Below are positions 1-7,781 of a stretch of 64,000 bases of DNA, piece by piece. Within the stretch, counting starts at the first letter, position 1. Each line of letters begins with the position of its first letter. The position numbers and the translations under genes are program-made. The DNA is from Hallerella sp963629575 (lineage in GTDB: Bacteria > Fibrobacterota > Fibrobacteria > Fibrobacterales > Fibrobacteraceae), in NCBI GenBank assembly GCA_963629575.1, contig CAVGIM010000003.1, positions 27,013-91,012 of the forward strand, in the 5' to 3' direction. The notes beneath the pieces are model-generated. The model did not search any database. It was not told the DNA's origin and saw nothing but the letters and a program-made list of their open reading frames with translations.

Positions 1-9
1 CCCCCCCCC

Positions 10-47
10 AAAAAAAAACGAGGAAAATTCTCGCGGAATTTCCCTCG
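10..47 (-). terminator. Rho-independent terminator of ychF
   Basis: Read on the minus strand this is an 11-bp stem (one G.U pair) with a 7-nt loop, followed at once by nine T. It lies 28 bases beyond the ychF stop codon. It explains the odd A9 run at the window edge; the C9 run outside it is not explained. Confidence 0.8.
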
Positions 48-74
48 AAAAGGTAAAGCGGTTTTAATGGGGTC

Positions 75-1175
75 TTAGACGTTGAAGAGGTAGTACATGA
101 TGTCGCCGTCCTGGACGACATATTCCTTGCCTTCGGTCCGGACGACGCCCGCTTCCTTTGCCGCGTTCCAGGAACCGTATTTGCGAAAATCGTCGAAGCC
201 AAGCGTTTCGGCGCGGATGAAGCCTTTCTCGAAATCCGAGTGGATGACGCCCGCGCACTGGGGAGCCTTGGAACCTGCCGTGAAAGTCCACGCGCGGCAT
301 TCCTTTTCGCCGGCAGTAAAGAATGTGTGAAGTCCGAGGATTCGGTAGCCTTCGCGGACGACGGAATCGAGGCCCGATTCCTTCATGCCGAGTTCCTTGA
401 GGAATTCCTCCTTGTCGGCGGGTTCCATCTTGGAAAGTTCTTCTTCGATTTTTCCGCTGATGACGACAACGGATGCGCCTTGCTTCTTGGCGAATTCTTC
501 TAGCCGGGAAACATACGGGTTGCCTTTTCCCAAGTCTTCTTCGCGGATGTTCGCGCAATAGAAAAGCGGTTTCGCGGTGAGAAGTGCCAGATCCTGTACG
601 ATTGCGTCGAGCGCGTCGCCGTTCTTTCCGATGAATTCCCGTGCGCTCTTTCCGGATTCAAGACCCTTTTTCAGAATTTCGCAGGCTTCGGCGTTTTCCT
701 TCGCCTTGGCGTTTCCTGTGCGGGCGGCCTTGCTTTCGTTGGCAAGTCGCTTTTCGACGGAGTCCAGATCTTTCAGGATGAGTTCCGTTTCGATGATGTC
801 GATGTCGCGGACCGGATCGACGGTGCCGAGTACATGCGTGATATCGTCGTCGTCAAAGCAACGGACGACTTCCATGATGGCATTGCATTCTCGAATGTGC
901 GTGAGAAACTGGTTCCCGAGACCTTCTCCCTTGCTCGCTCCCTTGACAAGACCCGCGATATCGACAAATTCCGTCACGGCGGGAACGATGGACTTGGGAT
1001 GATAGACTTGGACCAGCTCGTTCAGACGGCCATCGGGTACGCTCACCATGCCGACGTTCGGTTCGATGGTGCAAAACGGATAGTTGGCGGCTTCTGCGCC
1101 TGCGTTGGTGATGGCGTTAAAGATCGTACTTTTGCCGACGTTCGGAAGACCGACGATTCCGCACTTAAGACTCAT
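75..1175 (-). CDS. ychF: Redox-regulated ATPase YchF (Obg-like ATPase)
   Basis: YchF is a TRAFAC-class P-loop protein of the Obg family that binds ATP and ribosomes and acts in translation or stress responses in the cytoplasm. The 366-residue product has the G1 loop GLPNVGKST at residues 9-17, the G3 segment DIAGLVKGASKGEGLG, the long coiled-coil insertion rich in Lys/Glu, and a C-terminal TGS domain ending in a conserved -GDIMYYLFNV tail. Length and architecture match the family. The ATG at 1175 is chosen over the upstream in-frame ATG at 1211 because AAGGAG lies just ahead of it and the protein then begins MSLKCGIVG. A TAAATT box about 27 nt upstream could be its -10. It is monocistronic and followed by a terminator. 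Confidence 0.96.
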   Translation of the reverse strand: MSLKCGIVGLPNVGKSTIFNAITNAGAEAANYPFCTIEPNVGMVSVPDGRLNELVQVYHPKSIVPAVTEFVDIAGLVKGASKGEGLGNQFLTHIRECNAIMEVVRCFDDDDITHVLGTVDPVRDIDIIETELILKDLDSVEKRLANESKAARTGNAKAKENAEACEILKKGLESGKSAREFIGKNGDALDAIVQDLALLTAKPLFYCANIREEDLGKGNPYVSRLEEFAKKQGASVVVISGKIEEELSKMEPADKEEFLKELGMKESGLDSVVREGYRILGLHTFFTAGEKECRAWTFTAGSKAPQCAGVIHSDFEKGFIRAETLGFDDFRKYGSWNAAKEAGVVRTEGKEYVVQDGDIMYYLFNV

Positions 1176-1220
1176 GCTGAACTCCTTGCTAATCGCGCGC
1201 AAATTTAGCATTTTTGGAAT

Positions 1221-2057
1221 ATGAAGATTTTAAAAGCCTTGCATGTTGTCGCGTTCCTTTCGAGTTTTACGATTGTTTCCTGTGCCGGGAACCGTTCGAC
1301 GGGAAATTCGATGGGAGATTCTTCGTGCGCGGAATGTGGCGAACAGGGCGAAATGGAACTGGAAATTTTTGACGAAAGGGGATTCGCCGAACTGAATCCG
1401 GAGTTTCTGGAAATAGAAAAAAGTTCCGCCGCGATTGGAAGTTTTCCCGCGCTGCGAATCGATGCGAAATGCCCTGACGAAAACAGGATTTGCCACAGTT
1501 TTAGCGAAGACGCCGTGGATTTCGATCTGGCGCACTATGAAGACTCCCTAATCGAAAAGCGTTTCCCGGGAATGCGCCACGAGCAGATGCTGGAAGGATT
1601 GTGGATTCCCGAGTCGGATTCTTCCTGGATTCGGGATGCGCTCCGGAAAATTCTCGGGTTGACGTTTGCGGACGGAAAGGCGCTTTCGGACGTTTCGCCT
1701 TGGGAGGCGCGAGCCGATTCCCTCACCGTGTATTCCGTTTTTGACAGGGAGGTCCCCGCACCTCTTCGCGAGGAGCTTTTCAACGTCTTTCGGCGCTATA
1801 ACGTTCGATACTTGACATTGCCCGTGATAGTCGAGGTGAAAATCTTGCCGAAAATTGGCAAGAACGGTGGCTTTGCGTGGAAATCTCTGTGGATTCTGTG
1901 GGATGCCCGAATGGGAAAGCCCATGCTCTTGAGCTATCATGCGTTCAAGGCGAAGACAAGGAGTCGCATTGCGCCCGAAAGGAACTGGGCGGCTCCCTTT
2001 GCGAAACATCTTGCAAGGGAACTGTTCCTAAATCCCGAAACCGTGGAAAACCACTAG
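1221..2057 (+). CDS. Predicted lipoprotein of unknown function
   Basis: The 278-residue product begins with a lipoprotein signal: a hydrophobic stretch at residues 9-19 and a lipobox ending SC at Cys21. A short low-complexity segment with a CAEC pair follows. The rest is a soluble domain of mixed alpha/beta composition that I do not recognise; it has no obvious enzyme motif. It is divergent from ychF, sharing a 45-bp intergenic region, and convergent with the GH8 gene, whose stop lies 7 bases away. It is probably membrane-anchored in the periplasm or outer membrane. Being a lipoprotein is well supported; its function is unknown. Confidence 0.75.
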   Translation: MKILKALHVVAFLSSFTIVSCAGNRSTGNSMGDSSCAECGEQGEMELEIFDERGFAELNPEFLEIEKSSAAIGSFPALRIDAKCPDENRICHSFSEDAVDFDLAHYEDSLIEKRFPGMRHEQMLEGLWIPESDSSWIRDALRKILGLTFADGKALSDVSPWEARADSLTVYSVFDREVPAPLREELFNVFRRYNVRYLTLPVIVEVKILPKIGKNGGFAWKSLWILWDARMGKPMLLSYHAFKAKTRSRIAPERNWAAPFAKHLARELFLNPETVENH

Positions 2058-2064
2058 AAAGCCA

Positions 2065-3243
2065 CTAGGAAATGCCGTGTTCTTGGCTCTCGCCGCCGAG
2101 AACGAGAAGTCCTAGCATGTAGAGCATTCCGTCGTAGTATCGCCATGTCCCGGTGGGAATCGGCGTGGTCCAGAATCTCGCTAGAAAAGGGCGGGAAAGT
2201 TCGATGTCTTCGGAACTTGTCAGGTCGAGCGCCGCTGTCGCCGCCGCGTTCATCGCGACAAGTCCCGGGGTGATAGACCTCGCTTCTTTGGGATAGGCGC
2301 TTCCATCGATTTGGTAATCGGCGAGGTTCGGGCGGTGCGCGCGAAAGAATCGGAGCCATTTTCGGATGGAATCCCGTTCGAACGTTCTGGCCCTTTCGCG
2401 TTCGCTTTCGCAAACGCCGGGAACTTCCCAGTTGAAATCCATGGCGAGATTCAAGGCGACGCGCCACGCGTCGCCGCTAAAGCATTCGCTTGTCGGGAAA
2501 AATTCGGTATGCTTTGGGGAACCGTCGAATTCCGCATAGTCGGGGAAAAGCCCTGTCTCGGGATGGGAGGCGCGCGCAAGGAAGGCAAGGCTTTCGCGAT
2601 AGACGCTTTCCCAGAAAGGGTCCTTGGTCTCCTTGGCGAACAATCGGTAGAACGCCAGCGTGTGATAGCTCGGATTTGTAAACTCGTTTCCCTTGACAGG
2701 AGAAAACCGGACAAGGAAATTCTTGGGATGGAACATCGACTGGAGCTTTTCCGAGGGCTTTCTGTAGGCCATCTGCCTGAGCAGGGCAATGGCTTCTCGC
2801 CTGTATTCCGGGCGATTGAACCGTCGGGCTGCGACGAGAAGAGCCGCTGCGAAGTATTCTTCGCCATCGGGAGCGGCTCCGGGATCCATCTTGTAGAATT
2901 CGGTCGGGTTCTGGCGAATGCCGACTTGCCACGCGAAATACGGCGCAAAGTCCCCGCGCGAATTTCTTAAAAACTTTTTTGAAAAGTTCCAGAGCGACTG
3001 GAACAGCGGTTCGAGCCCAAGTTCCGCGGCGATGAACATTCCGTAGCTCATGCCTTCGCTGCGGATATCCGAATGCCCGATATCGACGATATGGCGGAAC
3101 TGTCTATCGCCGAAGCAGATTCGCTCGTTTTCTACGTCGCCGTAAAAAAGGCTGTGCATGCACGACTGGATTCTATCGCGGATTTCGGATTTTCTCTTGC
3201 CGATAATCCGGAACGGGCTTTTGAAATTTTTCGAAAAATTCAT
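2065..3243 (-). CDS. GH8 glycoside hydrolase, reducing-end xylose-releasing exo-oligoxylanase-like
   Basis: The 392-residue protein matches glycoside hydrolase family 8 in length and motifs. The segment SEGMSYGMF near residues 62-70 carries the expected general-acid Glu (E63), and DPGAAPDGEEYFAAAL near 120-135 carries the substrate-binding Asp. A GDAWRVALNLAMDFNW block farther on is where the family places its catalytic base. No signal peptide is visible, which fits a cytoplasmic Rex-type enzyme trimming imported xylo-oligosaccharides from the reducing end rather than a secreted endoglucanase; this specificity is inferred. The start overlaps the stop of the HAD gene (ATGA), so it is the last gene of the five-gene minus-strand operon starting at 7297. 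Confidence 0.88.
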   Translation of the reverse strand: MNFSKNFKSPFRIIGKRKSEIRDRIQSCMHSLFYGDVENERICFGDRQFRHIVDIGHSDIRSEGMSYGMFIAAELGLEPLFQSLWNFSKKFLRNSRGDFAPYFAWQVGIRQNPTEFYKMDPGAAPDGEEYFAAALLVAARRFNRPEYRREAIALLRQMAYRKPSEKLQSMFHPKNFLVRFSPVKGNEFTNPSYHTLAFYRLFAKETKDPFWESVYRESLAFLARASHPETGLFPDYAEFDGSPKHTEFFPTSECFSGDAWRVALNLAMDFNWEVPGVCESERERARTFERDSIRKWLRFFRAHRPNLADYQIDGSAYPKEARSITPGLVAMNAAATAALDLTSSEDIELSRPFLARFWTTPIPTGTWRYYDGMLYMLGLLVLGGESQEHGIS

Positions 3244-3902
3244 CGGATATATTCTTTCAATGATTCGAACAGGGAAGATCCGTTTTGAAAAAGTCGGGTC
3301 CGCATGCCGACAGCCGCGGCGCCTCGGATGTCCCGTTCGGGGTCGTCCCCGACAAACAGGGTCGTTTCCGGTTTTGTTTCGAGCTTTTTTAGGGCGTGTT
3401 CGAAAATTCGGGGGTCGGGTTTCTTGGCGTGGACCTCGCCCGAGATGACCACGGCATCGAGCATTTTCAGAAGTCCGTTTTGCCGCAACACTTTCCGCAC
3501 GTGGGGCGCATGCTGGAAATTCGATACGATTCCAGTCTTGATGCCTTTTTCTTTCAGGAATCGCAGCAAGGCTTTCGTTTCCGGATGGATGTCGATAAAT
3601 CCCTGCCAGCGGTTCATGGACGTGGCGGCGGTATGCCGTATCCAGTTGTCGTCCGGAGTCTTTCCATAAAGTCCCGCGAGATGCTTCAGCCGGGCTTCAT
3701 ATTCGGTGAATCGCTCGTTCCCGGCGACATGTTCCGAGAAAAAATGCTTGCAATTTTTCGCGACTTGGGCGATGGTCGTGGATACGCCGAGATCTTTCAG
3801 CGCATACGAGAGATCTTCATGCCAGATGGAAAACGCCTTGGACATGTTGCCGTATGTAAACAGGGTTCCGTATAGGTCAAAAAGGATGCCGGCGATTTCC
3901 AT
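3240..3902 (-). CDS. HAD-family hydrolase
   Basis: A 220-residue haloacid-dehalogenase-superfamily protein. Motif I is FDLYGTLF with nucleophile Asp9; the DxYGT form (Tyr at the +2 position instead of Asp) is that of the dehalogenase-like branch. Motif II is in VSNFQHA, motif III Lys is in HAKKPDPRIFEHAL, and motif IV is FVGDDPERDI. A helical cap occupies about residues 20-95. Substrate cannot be told; a phosphatase on a small metabolite is likely, although the missing +2 Asp argues for caution. It starts 8 bases after the Dabb gene stop and its own stop overlaps the GH8 start. Confidence 0.88.
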   Translation of the reverse strand: MEIAGILFDLYGTLFTYGNMSKAFSIWHEDLSYALKDLGVSTTIAQVAKNCKHFFSEHVAGNERFTEYEARLKHLAGLYGKTPDDNWIRHTAATSMNRWQGFIDIHPETKALLRFLKEKGIKTGIVSNFQHAPHVRKVLRQNGLLKMLDAVVISGEVHAKKPDPRIFEHALKKLETKPETTLFVGDDPERDIRGAAAVGMRTRLFQNGSSLFESLKEYIR

Positions 3903-3910
3903 TGGAATGT

Positions 3911-4213
3911 CTAGAGTTCGTAATCGATGACCGCGCGATCCGTCGAAACCTTGCCGATGAACTGCTTGATTTCGACATGGGCGGGAAATTCCTGGTAGAA
4001 GTCAAGATCCTTTCGTGTGGCAAAGGCGGTAACGAGTCCGATATCCCAGGCGGCCGCGCTGCGGTTGAAATCGACTCCCGATTCGATGGCGAGAAGCCCG
4101 GGAACCTTGCCGTCGAGCGTCTTGAACATTTCGACGATTTTCTTGCCGTTTTCCGCCGCAGTGGCGCCTTCGGCTTCTTCTTTCAGTTTCCAGAGAACGA
4201 TGTGCTTAATCAT
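3911..4213 (-). CDS. Dabb (stress-responsive A/B barrel) domain protein
   Basis: The 100-residue protein begins MIKHIVLWKLKEEAEG, the classic start of Dabb-family ferredoxin-like barrels, and continues with a LDGKVPGLLAIESGVDF segment and a central SAAAWDIGLVTAF strand typical of the family. Such proteins form dimeric barrels; bacterial members mostly have no assigned reaction. I chose the ATG at 4213 because the family N-terminus fits exactly, while the longer upstream reading frame is only the shadow of the glycosyltransferase gene. It overlaps the end of the glycosyltransferase by 8 bases. Confidence 0.88.
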   Translation of the reverse strand: MIKHIVLWKLKEEAEGATAAENGKKIVEMFKTLDGKVPGLLAIESGVDFNRSAAAWDIGLVTAFATRKDLDFYQEFPAHVEIKQFIGKVSTDRAVIDYEL

Positions 4214-5405
4214 GGATAGCTCCTTTCGGGATTTTGCGGTATAGCGAAAGCTGCCGTTCGAAACAGCTTTGCCAGCTGAATTTTTTCGCATAGTCGATGG
4301 CGTTCCGCTTGAGGAGAGCCATGTCCATTTTCGAAATCCGGACGATTGAATCCGCGAGAGCTTGCGGAGTGCGCTCTTCGAGCAGCACTCCGGCGCCCGA
4401 TGCGCGGAGATGTTCGGCGGCGGCGCCGGTCGATGCGGCGACAAGCGCATCGCCGCAAGCAAGACTCTCCAGAATGGAAAGTCCAAAGGTTTCCCAGCCG
4501 GAAAGCGCAAGCGACAGGTCCGCGCTCGCGTAACGCTTCGCCATTTCGCCCGTGCCGTCGATGAATCCTTCGTAGCGGATGTGCCTGTATTTTTCTGCCG
4601 CCTCCTTGACTTTCGGAAGATCCGGACCCGTTCCGGCGAAGAGAACCGCCGGTTCGCTGTCGAGCTTTTCGCAAAGGATCGGATAGGCGAGCAGGAAGAG
4701 TCGAAGCCCCTTTTCGTCACAGAAACGATGTGGAAAAAAGATGGTGAGACGGTTCGGATCGCCAGCCTTTAGCGTCTTCACCAGGGCTTCGTCGCGCGCT
4801 TCCGGCCGAAAGGTTTGCAGGTCGACTCCCAGCGGAATCCATTCCAGCCGGTTTTTCGAAAAGCCGTTTTCTTCCATTCGCTTAAGGACTTCGTGCGAGC
4901 TCGCTTCGAGTTTCGCGTAATTCCGGAAGCTTGCCCGCGCATAGGCAAACGCCACGGACTGTGCGATTTTCGCCACTCGGGAAAATCCCCACTTTTCGAG
5001 GAAGCGACGAACGTAGGTGACGGGAAAATCCGCATGCCAGAAAGCGGTAAGCGTCGAATTTCCCGAAACTTTTTTCGCTGCCCTGGAAACCGCCTTGGGC
5101 AAGATATACGGGGATCCGACTTCGACGATATCCGGACGGTATTTCTCTAGATAGGGCCGAATGTCCCTTTGCTTCCACAAGAACCGGTATTCCCAGTTTC
5201 CTGGAAATCGAAACGCTTTTTTATGTTCGATAATCAGCGATTCGGAAATCTTTTCGGTGAAAGTCCTGGAATCGTTTTGGACAAAGACCAGGGTCGCGTC
5301 ATTCCTTTCCCGGTAGAAATTCATGCGCTCCAGATGGTAACGCCTGACGCCGCCTCCCGAAGGACTCCAGAAGTTGTTGAAATCGACAATGACGAGGCGG
5401 CTCAT
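4206..5405 (-). CDS. GT4-family glycosyltransferase
   Basis: A 399-residue retaining GT-B glycosyltransferase of the GT4 type. The N-terminal half starts with SRLVIVDFNNFWSPSGGGVRRY, a glycine-rich acceptor-side loop. The C-terminal half contains the nucleotide-sugar site with IFFPHRF, LLFAGTGPDLPKV-like strands and the E-x7-E motif in ETFGLSILESLACG. It probably transfers a hexose or mannose onto a lipid or polysaccharide at the inner face of the membrane; the donor is not predictable. The ATG at 5405 overlaps the TGA of the primase-like gene by ATGA, which fixes the start and implies translational coupling. An in-frame upstream extension to 5597 is a shadow of that neighbour. Confidence 0.88.
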   Translation of the reverse strand: MSRLVIVDFNNFWSPSGGGVRRYHLERMNFYRERNDATLVFVQNDSRTFTEKISESLIIEHKKAFRFPGNWEYRFLWKQRDIRPYLEKYRPDIVEVGSPYILPKAVSRAAKKVSGNSTLTAFWHADFPVTYVRRFLEKWGFSRVAKIAQSVAFAYARASFRNYAKLEASSHEVLKRMEENGFSKNRLEWIPLGVDLQTFRPEARDEALVKTLKAGDPNRLTIFFPHRFCDEKGLRLFLLAYPILCEKLDSEPAVLFAGTGPDLPKVKEAAEKYRHIRYEGFIDGTGEMAKRYASADLSLALSGWETFGLSILESLACGDALVAASTGAAAEHLRASGAGVLLEERTPQALADSIVRISKMDMALLKRNAIDYAKKFSWQSCFERQLSLYRKIPKGAIHD

Positions 5406-7297
5406 TTTTCTTTTTCTTTCATCCGGTAGGATTTGTCCGAGAAAAGAAGATTCGCTTCGTAGAGAGTTGAACCGGAGCCTTTTAGATTGACCGTGAGCCA
5501 GAGAGCCCCGTCTTCCTTGCGCTCGATCCAGAATGTCGCGTCCGCATCGCGCAGGTAAGGTCTCGGACCGATGATCTTGTCGCCGTCCTTGGCGCATGAA
5601 CCGCTGATGAAAACGGGAATGTCCAGATCCTTGTAGAGATCGAGAGCCGCCGAGGAACGCCGCTCGTTAAGGTCGGGAATGTCCGAGCGGTCCGAGATGC
5701 GAAGATGGTCTATCCCGTCGATGAAGAGAATCAGCTGCTGCTTTTCGGAAATCTCGTTTCGCAGTTCCTTGAGGAACGTGTTGAAATTGAACGTTTCCGT
5801 ATCTTCCCAGATTTCGAGGCGTTCCGTCTTGACGTAGGAAAGAAGCGTCTGGGTTGCGTCGTGTACGGTCTGGTTTATGGAGTCGTCCTTGTTTTGCTTG
5901 CGAACATTCGCTTCGGAAATTCCGGCGAGCATGGCGACAAAGCGGTCGAATGCCTGACGGCGCGGGCTGTCTAGCGCCACGTAGATGATTTTCGCTTCCG
6001 GATTTCCTTCGATAAGGTCTAGCGCAAAAGAGGAAAGCGCGTAGCTTTTAAAGCCGAACGGTTCGGAAGAGAGAAAGTAGTAGCCGGGCAGAATGCCGTC
6101 TAGCGCATGGGAAAGGGTCGGGAAGTTGAAAAGACGATAGCCGACATCGGAGTCCGCTTCCCGGGTCATCGCCGTGGCAAAATTCTCGCGAATGTCCTGG
6201 AGCAACACGGATTTGCGATGCGTCCGCATGGTGTCTTCTTCGGTGTCCCGGATCTTTTCGAGAAGCGCGTCCGCTCCGTTTTTTCGGACAAGCGTGTCAA
6301 CGGTTTCGCCGAGGGGCAGAATGATGGACTTGAAGCGCATGCCTTCGGATTCCGCCAGTTCAAGGCTTTTGCGAACGTGGAGCTCCTGGTTCCGCCTGTT
6401 CGGGTCCTTGCGGAGAATCAGCGTGATGCTTTCGGCCCCGCAGGCCTTGAGCTTGTAGAGATGGCTACGGCTAAAAGGCTGGTACATCGTGGAGACGACT
6501 CCTGGAATTCCGGCGAGATCGGCGGTCAGCGTGTCGAAAAGTCCTTCGACGACAATCGGATTTTCGATGTCCTGCTGGATGTTGAACGGAATGTCTAGCG
6601 GACCGGAGGCGTAAGAAATGTACGTGTCCTCGCTTGAACATGGGGTTCCCGCATTGTCGAGAATCCGTCCATAGACGGAATGAATGACTCCTTTGGAATT
6701 TCTGGCGGGGATGGTGAGTCGCGGTTCGTGAGAAATGTCCAGGTTGTCGAGGTAAAAGCTGACTTCGTGACGTTCTAGCCCGGAGAGCAGGCAGTAGCTG
6801 TAAAAAGGTTCCGGATCTCCGCTGTAATACCCGATGCCGTAGAGCTTTGCCTGTCCGAGGCTCCAACCTCGCGCCTTGAGAAATTCCGCCGTGGATTCGC
6901 TCTTGGTGGCGGCCCAGTGGCAGTAGCGGACAAAGCTTTCCAGAACGCGGACTTTTTCGCCTCCGATTTCCTTGTTCCTGTGATGTTCCGGGTCGCTGTT
7001 TTCGAATTCGCCAGAAACGCCCCAAAAGTCCAGCGCTTCCTTCCGTGCCGCGGTTTCGTCGAGACCGTTGAAGCGGGTCCGCATCAGAAACTCGATCAGG
7101 TCCCCGTCGCTGTCGCATTGCAGACAGCGGTAACGCCAATAGCCCAGCGTATCGTAAAAGAATAGCGAGGATTCTTCCGGCGCGTGAAATGGACATTGGG
7201 ACATCAGGTTTCGCCCCCAGCGTCTCAGGGGAATGCCCAGACGACGCGGATGTGTCTTAACGCGTGAAAGATCGAGTTTCTCTTCTTCGACGAACAT
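5402..7297 (-). CDS. DnaG/primase-helicase-like protein with degenerate Toprim and P-loop
   Basis: The 631-residue protein has a CHC2-type zinc ribbon at the N-terminus (Cys35, His38, Cys58, Cys61) followed by a DnaG-like linker with an RLTIPARNSKG core strand. A Toprim-like segment with PIVVEGLFDTLTADLAG carries the expected Glu251, but the usual DxD is reduced to LRKDPN. The C-terminal third resembles a DnaB/RecA-type helicase core (GYYFLSSEPFGFKSYAL, then LILFIDGIDHL), but lacks a true GxxxxGKT/S loop. The overall order equals phage T7 gp4-like primase-helicases. DnaG and DnaB proper are not in this window, so this is likely an accessory paralogue. AGAGGTG precedes the ATG. It is the first gene of a five-gene operon. 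Confidence 0.72.
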   Translation of the reverse strand: MFVEEEKLDLSRVKTHPRRLGIPLRRWGRNLMSQCPFHAPEESSLFFYDTLGYWRYRCLQCDSDGDLIEFLMRTRFNGLDETAARKEALDFWGVSGEFENSDPEHHRNKEIGGEKVRVLESFVRYCHWAATKSESTAEFLKARGWSLGQAKLYGIGYYSGDPEPFYSYCLLSGLERHEVSFYLDNLDISHEPRLTIPARNSKGVIHSVYGRILDNAGTPCSSEDTYISYASGPLDIPFNIQQDIENPIVVEGLFDTLTADLAGIPGVVSTMYQPFSRSHLYKLKACGAESITLILRKDPNRRNQELHVRKSLELAESEGMRFKSIILPLGETVDTLVRKNGADALLEKIRDTEEDTMRTHRKSVLLQDIRENFATAMTREADSDVGYRLFNFPTLSHALDGILPGYYFLSSEPFGFKSYALSSFALDLIEGNPEAKIIYVALDSPRRQAFDRFVAMLAGISEANVRKQNKDDSINQTVHDATQTLLSYVKTERLEIWEDTETFNFNTFLKELRNEISEKQQLILFIDGIDHLRISDRSDIPDLNERRSSAALDLYKDLDIPVFISGSCAKDGDKIIGPRPYLRDADATFWIERKEDGALWLTVNLKGSGSTLYEANLLFSDKSYRMKEKEK

Positions 7298-7358
7298 AGG
7301 TCACCTCTTTTTCAACAATAGAAATTTTTGGGAAATCCTTGCGGCGTCCGAAGTTTAT

Positions 7359-7620
7359 TCAGAGCTTAGTCGAGAAAACTTGGAGCTTAGAGTTGCGAAA
7401 CGGGCTTTTTACTTTTTGCCGAAAGGCTTTTTGTCGCGAAGCGACCTGTTTCCGCCTGGCGGCGGAGGGTGGGCGCCTGCCTGTCGGCAGACAGGCCTAC
7501 CCGGCGAGGGGCGTGTCAGAGCTTAGTAAGCAGAGCTTAGAGACGCAGAGCGATCCGCTTTACATTTTGAACCTAAACGTCTGCGAAACTCAGATCTAAG
7601 CTCCAAGCTCTAGGCTCTGA
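7359..7620. repeat. Dispersed hairpin-rich intergenic repeat, complete copy
   Basis: This segment is nearly identical to one at the right edge of the window. Conserved blocks include GGGCTTTTTACTTTTTGCC, GTTTCCGCCTGGCGGCGGAG and TGCCTGTCGGCAGACAGGCC. It is a chain of short hairpins: GCC-GAAA-GGC, TCGC-GAA-GCGA, TCCGCC-TGGC-GGCGGA and GCCTGTC-GGCA-GACAGGC. Its ends form imperfect inverted repeats: TCAGAGCTTAG...CTTGGAGCTTAGAG on the left and the complement of that pattern (CTAAGCTCCAAGCTCTAGGCTCTGA-like) at 7596-7620. AGCTTAG also recurs internally. No target-site duplication is obvious. It looks like a MITE- or REP-like element. Confidence 0.8.
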
Positions 7621-7664
7621 CCGCGCTCCAGGATGACCGCTAGAAGTAGAAGTTCGCTCGGAGT

Positions 7665-7733
7665 CCCACTCTTCACCCTCCACTCTCCACATTCCACTCT
7701 CGACACTTCACTTTCAACCCTCCACCCTCACCT
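7665..7733. repeat. Pyrimidine-rich imperfect tandem tract
   Basis: About 70 bases on the plus strand are almost purely C/T/A, made of degenerate units such as CACTCTCCACATTCCACTCT and CAACCCTCCACCCTC. It directly follows the dispersed repeat and ends about 35 bases before the ruvC promoter box. It may be part of the same element, or simple-sequence DNA; it contains no reading frame of note. Confidence 0.5.
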
Positions 7734-7767
7734 AGGTTCCCCCTCGACGGAGCCATCCAATTCTTTT

Positions 7768-7773
7768 TAAATT
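7768..7773 (+). promoter_or_regulatory. Putative ruvC -10 box (TAAATT), leaderless arrangement
   Basis: TAAATT ends 8 nt before the ATG at 7782. A weak -35 (TCGACG at 7744) lies 18 bp upstream. No Shine-Dalgarno sequence is present, so transcription would begin at or near the start codon. Confidence 0.45.
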
Positions 7774-7781
7774 TTATGCCG

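Larger units (their letters stand above)
7298..7775. other. 478-base gene-free region holding a repeat and a pyrimidine-rich tract
   Basis: No reading frame here looks coding. The region contains the leader of the primase-like gene (7298-7330), a hairpin-rich repeat (7359-7620), a pyrimidine-rich tract (about 7665-7733) and the ruvC -10 box (7768-7773). The divergent genes on either side are therefore separated by an inserted-looking element rather than by a long regulatory region. Confidence 0.75.

Noticed and set aside
4214..4720. Long N-terminal extension of the Dabb gene
   Set aside because: This is the glycosyltransferase gene read in a second frame; the family start MIKHIVLWKL is at 4213.
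7359..7620. Insertion sequence
   Set aside because: No transposase frame and too short; the inverted ends make a MITE-like repeat the better reading.
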